Under the pieces are notes generated by a model. That model was given only the letters and a program-made list of their open reading frames with translations. It was not told the origin of the DNA and searched no databases. Below are positions 16,486 to 24,023 of a stretch of DNA of 64,000 nt, piece after piece (position 1 is the stretch's first letter; every line of letters starts with the position of its first letter). Origin of the DNA: Myxococcales bacterium. Lineage in GTDB: Bacteria; Myxococcota_A; Bradymonadia; UBA7976; UBA1532. Where the stretch lies: the NCBI GenBank assembly GCA_020633555.1, contig JACKDL010000026.1:1-64000 (forward strand), read 5' to 3'. The position numbers were made by a program, and so were the translations under genes.

Positions 16486-19010
16486 CCGCCCCCGCCCCCC
16501 TGTCGCCGACCCTCGACATCCCCACCCGTGATCCCCGCGGCCTGGGCGGCCTGGCCGCCCTGGTGCAGGGGGCCGAGCGCCCGCTGCCCCTGCAGGCGGT
16601 GCGGGTGCGCGCCCGCATCCTGGGCGGCTTCGCGCACACCGTGGTGGAGCAGACCTTCGCCAACCCGCTCGACCAGCCCATGGAGGCGGTGCACCGCTTC
16701 CCGCTGCCGCCCGACGGCGCGGTCACCGATCTGGTGCTGCGCTGCGGCGATCTGGAGGTGCGCGGCGACCTGAAAGAGAAGGCGCAGGCCCAGGCCGACT
16801 TCGCGGCGGCCCGCGACGCCGGGCACCGGGCCGCGCTGGTGACCCAGGAGCGCGCCGACGTGCATGTGTTGCGCGTCACCCGGCTGCCGGCGGGCGAGCA
16901 GGTGACCGTGCGGCTGGAGGTGGTCGAGGCCCTGGACGCGGTGGACGGGGCCTGGCGGTGGCGGTTCCCCACCACCATCGCGCCGCGCTACCTGCCCGGC
17001 GATGCCATCGGGCACAGCGGCGATGGGGTGCTGCCCGACACCGATCAGGCGCCCGACGCCAGCCACCTGCAGCCGCCCCTGCGGCTCGAGGGGGGCACGC
17101 GGCTGGATCTGGAGGTGGCCATCGAGGGGCCGGTGGCGGGCGTCGAGTCGTCGCTGCACGCGGTGAAGGTGGGCTTCGGGGACGGTGGCCTGCGGGTGGC
17201 GCCCAGCGGCAAGGCCACCCTGAACGCCGACTTCGTGCTGGCGGTGACGCCGGGCGAGGCCGAGGCCCTGAGCACCCGGGCCTGGACCGACGGTGCGCAC
17301 ACGCTGGTGCAGGTGGCCCCACCGGCGCTGGGCGGCGGAGACACCCGCCCCCGGGACGCTGTGTTCGTGGTCGACATCTCGGGCTCCATGTGCGGCACGA
17401 AGATGACCGCGGCGAAGCAGGCCCTGCACACCGCGCTGCACGGGCTGCTGCCCGGCGACCGCTTCCGGCTCATCGCGTTCGACGACCGGGTGGAGCAGTT
17501 CGCCGCCGACTTCGTGGCCTACGACGAGCGCTCGCTGGCGCAGGCCGATCGTTGGATCGAGCGGCTGGACGCCCGCGGCGGCACCGAGATGCTGCCGGCG
17601 ATTCAGGCGGCCTTGGCGGGCGAGAGCCCGGCCGAGCGCCTGCGGACCGTGCTGTTCATCACCGACGGGCAGGCCTGGAACGAGCAGCAGCTCGTGGCCG
17701 CTGTGGCCCACCGGCGCAAGGAGGCGCGCTTCTTCACCCTGGGCATCGACACCGCGGTGAACGAGGGCCTGCTGGGCCGCCTGGCCCGGGTGGGCGGCGG
17801 CACCTGCGAGCTGGCGACCCCCACCGACGACATCGAGGCGGTGGTGGCCCGCATGGAGGCCCGCTTCGGGGGGCCGCTGGTGGTGGGCCTGGAGCCGCAG
17901 GGGGTGCCCGCCGCACGCATGGGCCCCACCGACGTGTTCGAGGGGCGCCCGGCCACCGTACTGGTGGAGGGCGGCGGCGCGCTGACCCTGACGGCGCGGG
18001 CGCCGGCGGACACCCGGCTGACGGTGACGCCCCAGCCGGTGGACTTCGACCTGGGCGCGTTGTGGGCCCGGGAGCGCATCGCCGCCCTGGAGGATCGGCT
18101 GGTGCTCCACCCGCACGAGGACGAGGCGCTGACGCCGCAGATCACGGCGCTGAGCTTGAAGCACCGCGTGATCTGCCGGTTCACGGCCTTCATTGCCGTG
18201 GAGACCAGCCGGGTGGTGCAGGGCGAGCAGGTGGTGGTGCAGCAGCCCGCCGAGTTGCCGCAGCAGTGGGACGGCGCGGCCTTCGGCGGCGGCGGCCCCG
18301 GCGGCCCCCCGCCCATGGCGATGTCGGCGCCCAACCTGCGCGCGCAGTCCACCGGGGCGCCGCTGCCGCCGCCCGCGCCGTCGCCGGCGCGCCCGGCCCC
18401 CCGCAAGGCGCCGATCTTCGACGCCATGCCCATGGAGGCCGAGGAAGCGCCGGTGCGCCGCGAGGCCGCCCAGGCGAAGGGGCGCGCCGCGCCCGCCCGC
18501 AAGCGGGGGGGGCTGATGGACGCGGTGGGAGGCCTGTTCCGGGCCAAGGCCGAGGCGCCCCCGGCAGCCCCCATGGACATGGACGAGGACGACGGCATGG
18601 ATAAGGAGGGCTACGCCGAGTTCACCGCCAGCGCTGCCGAGCTGGACGACCTCGTGCCCCTGGCCGAGGCGCCCGAGCCGGCGCCGGCCGCCCCCTCGTC
18701 GCCCGCCGATCCGGCCGCCGAGCTGGCCCGCCGGCAGGGCGCCGACGGCAGCTTCGGGGGCAACGTGGCGCGCACCGCCGCCGCCCTGGTGCTGCTGGTG
18801 AAGCTGGGCCACACCCGGCGCAAGGGCCTGCGGCGGCGGGCGGTCTTGAAGGCCGCGCGCTGGCTCGAGGGGCAGGGCAGCCCGCTGGCGGCACAGGCGC
18901 TGGCCATCCTGGCGGCTGCCGAGGCCGGCCAGGCCTGGCCGGCGGGCGACCTGAGCGCCCTGACGGCGGCGGCTCCCGAGGGGGCCTGGCTGGCGAGCCG
19001 CCTGGGCTGA
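16482..19010 (+). CDS. VIT and von Willebrand factor A domain protein
   Basis: An 842-residue protein that starts inside the merR stop codon. Residues 35-165 form a VIT domain: VRARILGGFAHTVVEQTFAN, then EAVHRFPLPPDGAV and ALVTQERADVHVLRVTRLP. Residues 290-470 form a VWA domain with an intact MIDAS (VFVVDISGSMCG, then GGTEMLPAI and FITDGQAW). The last 250 residues are Pro/Ala-rich low complexity, then a helical block (RRKGLRRRAVLKAARWLEG). No signal peptide is visible. Paired MerR plus VIT/VWA genes recur in large-genome bacteria in my recollection, but their role is not established. Confidence 0.88.
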   Translation: MTAPAPLSPTLDIPTRDPRGLGGLAALVQGAERPLPLQAVRVRARILGGFAHTVVEQTFANPLDQPMEAVHRFPLPPDGAVTDLVLRCGDLEVRGDLKEKAQAQADFAAARDAGHRAALVTQERADVHVLRVTRLPAGEQVTVRLEVVEALDAVDGAWRWRFPTTIAPRYLPGDAIGHSGDGVLPDTDQAPDASHLQPPLRLEGGTRLDLEVAIEGPVAGVESSLHAVKVGFGDGGLRVAPSGKATLNADFVLAVTPGEAEALSTRAWTDGAHTLVQVAPPALGGGDTRPRDAVFVVDISGSMCGTKMTAAKQALHTALHGLLPGDRFRLIAFDDRVEQFAADFVAYDERSLAQADRWIERLDARGGTEMLPAIQAALAGESPAERLRTVLFITDGQAWNEQQLVAAVAHRRKEARFFTLGIDTAVNEGLLGRLARVGGGTCELATPTDDIEAVVARMEARFGGPLVVGLEPQGVPAARMGPTDVFEGRPATVLVEGGGALTLTARAPADTRLTVTPQPVDFDLGALWARERIAALEDRLVLHPHEDEALTPQITALSLKHRVICRFTAFIAVETSRVVQGEQVVVQQPAELPQQWDGAAFGGGGPGGPPPMAMSAPNLRAQSTGAPLPPPAPSPARPAPRKAPIFDAMPMEAEEAPVRREAAQAKGRAAPARKRGGLMDAVGGLFRAKAEAPPAAPMDMDEDDGMDKEGYAEFTASAAELDDLVPLAEAPEPAPAAPSSPADPAAELARRQGADGSFGGNVARTAAALVLLVKLGHTRRKGLRRRAVLKAARWLEGQGSPLAAQALAILAAAEAGQAWPAGDLSALTAAAPEGAWLASRLG

Positions 19011-19104
19011 GCCTGCCGCCTGGGTTGAGCCGACCCTGGGGTCAGGTGGTACATCGGGCCGCCCGAATACGGGCCCCGCGTGCCACCCTGATCCTGGAGG
19101 ACCC

Positions 19105-19749
19105 ATGTTCCGTCGCGCGCTCCTCACCCTGGCCCTGCTGGGCCTGTCCGCCCCCGCCCTGGCCTGCCCCGGCGGCGGCGACTGCGACTGCGGCCAGAAG
19201 GGCGGCCCTGCCGCCGACAAGGGCCCCGAGATGGGCCGGGGCCGCGGCCCTGGCGGCGGCGGGCACGGCCGGCTGATGCACCACACCAACCCCCTGCCCA
19301 ACTTCATGCGGGTGGTGGTGCACCAGGGCGCCGAGCTGAAGCTCACCGACGCCCAGAACAAGGCCTTCGCCGAGTGGCGGGCCACGGCGCACCAGCGGTC
19401 GATGGATCTGGCCCAGGGCATCGTGCTGGCCGAGCAGAAGCTGGCCGAGGCCGCCCGCGCCGGCGACGACACCCAGGCCCTGGCCCTGCGCTACGAGGAG
19501 ATCGCCAAGAAGCGTCGCGAGCTCTTCGACCTGAAGGCCGAGTGCCGCGCTCTGCTGAAGCGGGAGCTGAGCGCCGAGCAGTGGGCCACCCTGGTCAAGC
19601 TGGAGGGCGAGATGCCCGGGCCCGGCAAGGGCCCGATGGGCAAGGGCCCGATGGGCCAGGGCCAGATGGGTCAGGGGCCCGGCCCGAACGGCGGCAAGCC
19701 CTGCGCCGGCAAGGCGAAGGGCGACAAGCCCTGCGACTGCGACAAGTAG
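19105..19749 (+). CDS. Spy/CpxP-like periplasmic protein with Met/Gly/Cys-rich tail
   Basis: A 214-residue exported protein with GGAGG before the ATG and signal peptide MFRRALLTLALLGLSAPALA. Residues 65-170 are long helices: AELKLTDAQNKAFAEWRATA, then IAKKRRELFDLKAECRALLK and ELSAEQWATLVKLE. This resembles the Spy/CpxP/CnrX metal- and stress-responsive fold with its LTxEQ-like motif. The tail carries a GPMGKGPMGQGQMGQGPG repeat encoded by near-identical 15-base units, and ends GKPCAGKAKGDKPCDCDK. The Met, His and Cys content suggests metal binding; this is inference. Confidence 0.75.
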   Translation: MFRRALLTLALLGLSAPALACPGGGDCDCGQKGGPAADKGPEMGRGRGPGGGGHGRLMHHTNPLPNFMRVVVHQGAELKLTDAQNKAFAEWRATAHQRSMDLAQGIVLAEQKLAEAARAGDDTQALALRYEEIAKKRRELFDLKAECRALLKRELSAEQWATLVKLEGEMPGPGKGPMGKGPMGQGQMGQGPGPNGGKPCAGKAKGDKPCDCDK

Positions 19750-19773
19750 CCGCCCGCCTGCCCACCGCCTCGC

Positions 19774-20646
19774 TCACCCCCCGCAGGTGGCCAGCAGACA
19801 CTGCTCGGCCTGCCAGGCGGGGGGCAGCTCGCCCTCATCCAGCCCACCCTTCGCCAGCCAGTCTTCGGCCAGCGCCCGCGACTGATCGATGAGCAGCCCG
19901 CTCTGGCTGAAGTTGCTGGGCAGCACCGGCAGCGGGCACAGCGGCGGGATCACCCGGATGTCCACCCGATCGCGCAGCATGCGCACGTCGTTGATGAGCT
20001 GCCGTCCGATGAGCAGGTTCAGCGACTGCAGCGCGACGCCCAGGGCGGGCAGGGGCGTGCGCCGGCTGCGGCGGCACGTGAGGCTGGTGGTGAGCACGAT
20101 CACCCGGTCGCAGCCCTCGCGGGCGGCCACGGCCAGCGGGCTGTTGTTCACCACGCCGCCATCCACCGCCACCTCGGGGCCCACGTTCACCGGCGGGAAG
20201 ATGCCCGGGATGGCGGCGCTGGCGGCGATGCGCTCGGCGGCGGGGCCGTCGCCGAACACCAGCTCGCGCCCGCTCTCGAGCCCCGTGGCCACCACCCGCA
20301 GGGGGACCCGGGCGTGCTCCAGGCGCTCGATGGGCAGGTGATCGGCGATGAGCGCCCGCAGGCCCCGGTCGTCGATCAGGTGATCGTCGAGCCCGGTGGC
20401 CGCGCGCATGGCCTGCCACAGGTTGATGGGGAACACGTCGCGGGTGCGCAGGCGCCGCCAGATGCGGTCCAGGCGGGTCACCCCCTCGACGGTGGGATCC
20501 GCCGCGAAGTAGGCGCCGTTCAGCGCGCCCACCGAGGTACCCACCACCAGATCGGGGCGCACGCCGGCGCCCACGAGCGCCTGCAACATGCCCACGTGCA
20601 CGGCGCCCAGGCTGCCGCCGCCAGAGAGGACGAATCCGGTCTTCAT
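19774..20646 (-). CDS. Patatin-like phospholipase
   Basis: A 290-residue patatin/RssA-type serine acyl hydrolase from the ATG at 20646. The oxyanion loop is SGGGSLGAVH at residues 8-17, nucleophile Ser38 sits in GTSVG, and the catalytic Asp lies in VAVDGGVVNNSPL. The rest matches bacterial patatins in length and order (IAASAAIPGIFPPV, then GCDRVIVLTTSL). It should hydrolyse phospholipids or acyl esters. No signal peptide is visible. It is convergent with the Spy-like gene (24-base gap) and divergent from the M28 peptidase gene. Confidence 0.92.
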   Translation of the reverse strand: MKTGFVLSGGGSLGAVHVGMLQALVGAGVRPDLVVGTSVGALNGAYFAADPTVEGVTRLDRIWRRLRTRDVFPINLWQAMRAATGLDDHLIDDRGLRALIADHLPIERLEHARVPLRVVATGLESGRELVFGDGPAAERIAASAAIPGIFPPVNVGPEVAVDGGVVNNSPLAVAAREGCDRVIVLTTSLTCRRSRRTPLPALGVALQSLNLLIGRQLINDVRMLRDRVDIRVIPPLCPLPVLPSNFSQSGLLIDQSRALAEDWLAKGGLDEGELPPAWQAEQCLLATCGG

Positions 20647-20801
20647 GGCGCGCACGGTAGGGGGCCGCGGCCAAGGCCCACAAGGCGCTGATGGGCAAAA
20701 GTGGCGCGGCCGGCCGGGCGCAGCGGCCGCCGGGTGTGACAAGCGCGCCCGCGCATGGCACGGTCGGTGGGTACGGCCTGGGATGGCCGGCGGGGGAATT
20801 G

Positions 20802-22547
20802 ATGAACCGGAGATTGGTGAGGTGGTCGGGGGCCACGGTGGCGGCGATGTGTCTGGCCCTGGCGGGCGGCTGCGACGACGGGGACGAGCCCGCGGCCGAG
20901 GGCGCAGACGCCGCCGCCGGTGACATGGCGGGCGGCGACATGGCCGGCGCCGACATGGGCCCGGTCATCGGCCCCTGCGGCGACAGCCCGGAGAGCGTCC
21001 GCGACTGCGTGGACGTGGCCGCCTATGGCGCGGCGCTGGACTTCGTGGCCCAGCCGCGGCCGCCGGGCTCGGCCCACTGGCAGGCCGTGCAGGACCGCTG
21101 CGCCGACGCCTTCGAGGCCGCGGGCTTCGCCGTGGAGCGCCACGCCTACGGCAGCGGGGTGAACGTCATCGGGGTGAAGCCCGGCGTGACCACCCCCCAG
21201 GAGCGGATCGTGGTGTCGGCCCACTACGACCACCTGGGGGAGTGCGCCGGCGCCGACGACAACGGCACCGGCGTGGCCGGGGTCATCGAGGCGGCCCGCG
21301 TGCTGGGCCAGGTGGCCTTCGAGCGCACGGTGGTGGTGGCCTGCTGGGACGAGGAGGAGTTCGGCAAGTACGGCTCGCAGAGCTACGTGGCCCGGGCGAA
21401 GGCGGCGGGCGATCAGATCACCGCCAGCTACGTCTTCGAGATGCTGGGCTACCGGGACGCGGCGCCGAACACCCAGCTCTTGCCGCAGAACTTCGAGCTG
21501 CTGTTCCCCGAGCCGGCGGCGGCGCTGGCGGCCCGCAACAACGCGGGGGACTTCATGGCGGTGATCACCCACGAGGGCAGCGCCCCGTCCAACGCCGCCT
21601 TCCTGGCCCAGGCCGAGGCGGTGGGCCTGCCCACGCTGCCCATCGTCATCCCCGAGAACCTGCGGCTGGACGGCAGCCTGAGCCAGCTCCGCCGCTCGGA
21701 TCACGAGGCGTTCTGGGAGAACGACTACCCGGCGATGATGCTCACGGACACCGCCAACTACCGCAACCCGGGCTACCACTGCTCGCGGGGCCAGGACGAC
21801 ATCGCCTCGGTGGACGTGGACTTCGCGATCCTGACGGTGCAGGCCGCGGTGGGCGCCGTGGCCGAGCTGGCGGGCATCGACACCAGCGGCCGGGCGGCCG
21901 CGCCCCTGACGCCGCCGCCCACCACCCCGCTGACCGCGGAGTGCGACCCCATCGCCCAGGACTGCCCCGACGGCGCCCGTTGCACCCTGGTGTCCACCGG
22001 CGGCTGGCACGAGACGTGTGTCGCGCCGGCGGCCGAAGGCGCAGGCACGGGCGAGCCCTGCGTCCGCGACGGTGAGGGCGGCGACTCCTGCGCGCCCGGC
22101 CACCTGTGCGCCCTGTGGGGCTTGCCCCGCAGCGATCCCCAACAGCGCACCTGCCGGCTGCTGTGCCGCGTCGACGGCGACTGCCCGGCGGACGAGAACT
22201 GCATCCGGCTGGGAGGGGTGACCGACACGGGCGCCTGCGCCCGCCGGTGCAACCCGCTGGAGGACGACTGCCCCGAGCGGACTCGCTGCGTGCACCTGCG
22301 CAACGCGGAACACGGCCGCAACGCCACCTACTGCCTGCCCGCCGAAGGCGCAGGCCCGGGCGAGCCGTGCCCGAACGGCAACTGCACCTCGGGCCTGTGC
22401 CTTGCGGCCTCGGGCACGGCGGAGTCGGTGTGCTCGCCCTACTGCCGCGTGGGCGAGGGCGGCTGCGCCGAGGGCCTGGCGTGCTACCCGGTGGTCCCCC
22501 AGGCCGGCCTGCCCGAGGGCACCGGCCAGTGCCTGCAGGCGCGCTGA
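20802..22547 (+). CDS. M28-family zinc peptidase lipoprotein with Cys-rich tail
   Basis: A 581-residue lipoprotein. The start at 20802 gives MNRRLVRWSGATVAAMCLAL, then lipobox AGGC, and a linker rich in Asp-Met (AGDMAGGDMAGADMG). Residues 80-370 form an M28 aminopeptidase domain with zinc ligands in SAHYDHLG and GADDNGTG, the Glu pair in CWDEEEFGKYGS, and SDHEAFW followed by NPGYH. The last 200 residues contain about 25 Cys in two or three repeats (CDPIAQDCPDGARCTLV, later CNPLEDDCPERTRCVHL), probably a disulfide-rich binding module. It should be an outer-membrane-anchored exopeptidase. Confidence 0.88.
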   Translation: MNRRLVRWSGATVAAMCLALAGGCDDGDEPAAEGADAAAGDMAGGDMAGADMGPVIGPCGDSPESVRDCVDVAAYGAALDFVAQPRPPGSAHWQAVQDRCADAFEAAGFAVERHAYGSGVNVIGVKPGVTTPQERIVVSAHYDHLGECAGADDNGTGVAGVIEAARVLGQVAFERTVVVACWDEEEFGKYGSQSYVARAKAAGDQITASYVFEMLGYRDAAPNTQLLPQNFELLFPEPAAALAARNNAGDFMAVITHEGSAPSNAAFLAQAEAVGLPTLPIVIPENLRLDGSLSQLRRSDHEAFWENDYPAMMLTDTANYRNPGYHCSRGQDDIASVDVDFAILTVQAAVGAVAELAGIDTSGRAAAPLTPPPTTPLTAECDPIAQDCPDGARCTLVSTGGWHETCVAPAAEGAGTGEPCVRDGEGGDSCAPGHLCALWGLPRSDPQQRTCRLLCRVDGDCPADENCIRLGGVTDTGACARRCNPLEDDCPERTRCVHLRNAEHGRNATYCLPAEGAGPGEPCPNGNCTSGLCLAASGTAESVCSPYCRVGEGGCAEGLACYPVVPQAGLPEGTGQCLQAR

Positions 22548-22625
22548 CCGGGCCCCTGGGGGTGCGGTAACCTGTGGCACGGGCCCGGCGTTTCACCGGG
22601 GCCCGCCACCGCCCGAGGCCGCGCC

Positions 22626-23876
22626 ATGACCGTCTCCATCGACACCCCGCCCGCCGCCGCGCCGCTGCCAGTGGGCGCGCCCATCCCCGCGGAAGTGTTG
22701 GACAAGTGGCAGCGCGCGGTGGACCTGCTCACCGGCCTGATGGGCGTGCCCAGCGGGTATGTCATGCGGCTGCACCCCGACAAGCTCGAGGTCTGCGTCT
22801 CGTGTGGCGACACCCCCAAGCGGGGCTTCAAGGTGAAGCTCGAGCCCACTCGGTTCTGCAAGAAGGTGTTGGAGCTCGAGGCCCCCCTGGAGGTGGTGGA
22901 CAGCCTGGCGGATCCCGAGTGGGCAGACCGCCCCGAGGGCATGGCGCGCAGCTACCTGGGCATGCCCATCCACAGCCCCTGCGGCGCCCTGTTCGGCACC
23001 CTGTGCGTGGCCAGCGACGAGGCCCGGGCGTACGGCGCGAAGTTCGCCGAGCTGCTGGCCCAGTTCCGCGACTTCATCGAGCAGGACCTGAAGGTGATGG
23101 CCGAGGCCGAGGCCCGGCGGAAGATGGAGCGCGAGCAGCTCGACCGGCTGGCCGAGATCGACAAGCTGCGCCGCGAGCTGATGGCCAACGTCAGCCACGA
23201 TCTGCGCACCCCGCTGGCGTCGCTGAAGGGCTACCTGGAGACGCTGCTGCTGATGGACGCGGAGCTGACCCCCGAGGCCCGCCGGCGCTACCTGACCATC
23301 GCCGAGAAGAACTGCGACCGGCTCACCCGGCTGGTGGAGGACCTTTTCGACGTGGCCTGCCTGGACGCCGGCGCGGTCAAGCCGCGGCTCGAGCAGTTCC
23401 GCCTGTGCGAGCTGGTGCACGACGTGCGGCAGAAGCTGGCGCTGAAGGCCGAGGGCGCGGGCGTGACCCTGAGCGCCGAGACCCCGCCGGGGCTGCCCTG
23501 CGTGACCGGCGACATCGCGTGGCTGGAGCGGGCGCTGATCAACCTGACCGACAACGCCCTGCGCCACACCGCCGTGGGCGGCGCCGTGACCCTGAGCGTG
23601 GACCCCCCCGAGGCGGGCTGGGTGACCCTGCGGGTGGCCGACACGGGCGTGGGCATCGCCCCCGAGATCCTGCCGCACATCTTCGACCGCTACTACCGCA
23701 GCAAGGACATGCCCGGCGGCGGCAAGCCCGGCTCGGCGGGGCTGGGGCTGCCCATCTCGAAGCGCGTGGTGGAGCTGCACGGCGGCCGCGTGCGCGTGGA
23801 CAGCGCGCCGGGCGAGGGCACCACCTTCGAGATCGACCTGCCCGTGGACGGCCCGGTGGAGGGCGTGGCGGTCTGA
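22626..23876 (+). CDS. GAF-domain sensor histidine kinase
   Basis: A 416-residue soluble kinase. The N-terminal 165 residues resemble a GAF sensor (VPSGYVMRLHPDKLEV, then YLGMPIHSPCGALFGTLCVA) with several cysteines (EVCVSCGD, TRFCKK) that could sense redox or bind a metal. A coiled coil leads to the phosphoacceptor His191 in NVSHDLRTPLASLKGY. The catalytic domain has N box NLTDNALRH, G1 box VADTGVGIAPE, F box IFDRYYRS and G2 box GLGLPISKR. No transmembrane segment and no partner response regulator are nearby. It lies 147 bases upstream of the vault-like gene on the same strand. Confidence 0.93.
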   Translation: MTVSIDTPPAAAPLPVGAPIPAEVLDKWQRAVDLLTGLMGVPSGYVMRLHPDKLEVCVSCGDTPKRGFKVKLEPTRFCKKVLELEAPLEVVDSLADPEWADRPEGMARSYLGMPIHSPCGALFGTLCVASDEARAYGAKFAELLAQFRDFIEQDLKVMAEAEARRKMEREQLDRLAEIDKLRRELMANVSHDLRTPLASLKGYLETLLLMDAELTPEARRRYLTIAEKNCDRLTRLVEDLFDVACLDAGAVKPRLEQFRLCELVHDVRQKLALKAEGAGVTLSAETPPGLPCVTGDIAWLERALINLTDNALRHTAVGGAVTLSVDPPEAGWVTLRVADTGVGIAPEILPHIFDRYYRSKDMPGGGKPGSAGLGLPISKRVVELHGGRVRVDSAPGEGTTFEIDLPVDGPVEGVAV

Positions 23877-24023
23877 GCCAGGCCCCTGATCCAGGCTGGT
23901 GCGGTGTGCCGCCCTGGCTGCCCCAACCTGGCGCAGCGTCCCCTCGGCGGGCCGCGGCGTGGGGCGCGCGCGGCTGGCACGGCCGCTGCTTTGTGCCCCG
24001 GCACATCGCCGGGAGGCCCCGCC

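Noticed and set aside
16179..19472. Long minus-strand open frame across the VIT/VWA gene
   Set aside because: The plus strand holds intact VIT and VWA motifs in a coupled gene; the minus frame has no recognisable domain.
22548..22588. Terminator after the M28 gene
   Set aside because: CCGGGCCC and GGGCCCGG pair but are separated by 25 bases without a T tract; too weak to annotate in DNA this GC-rich.
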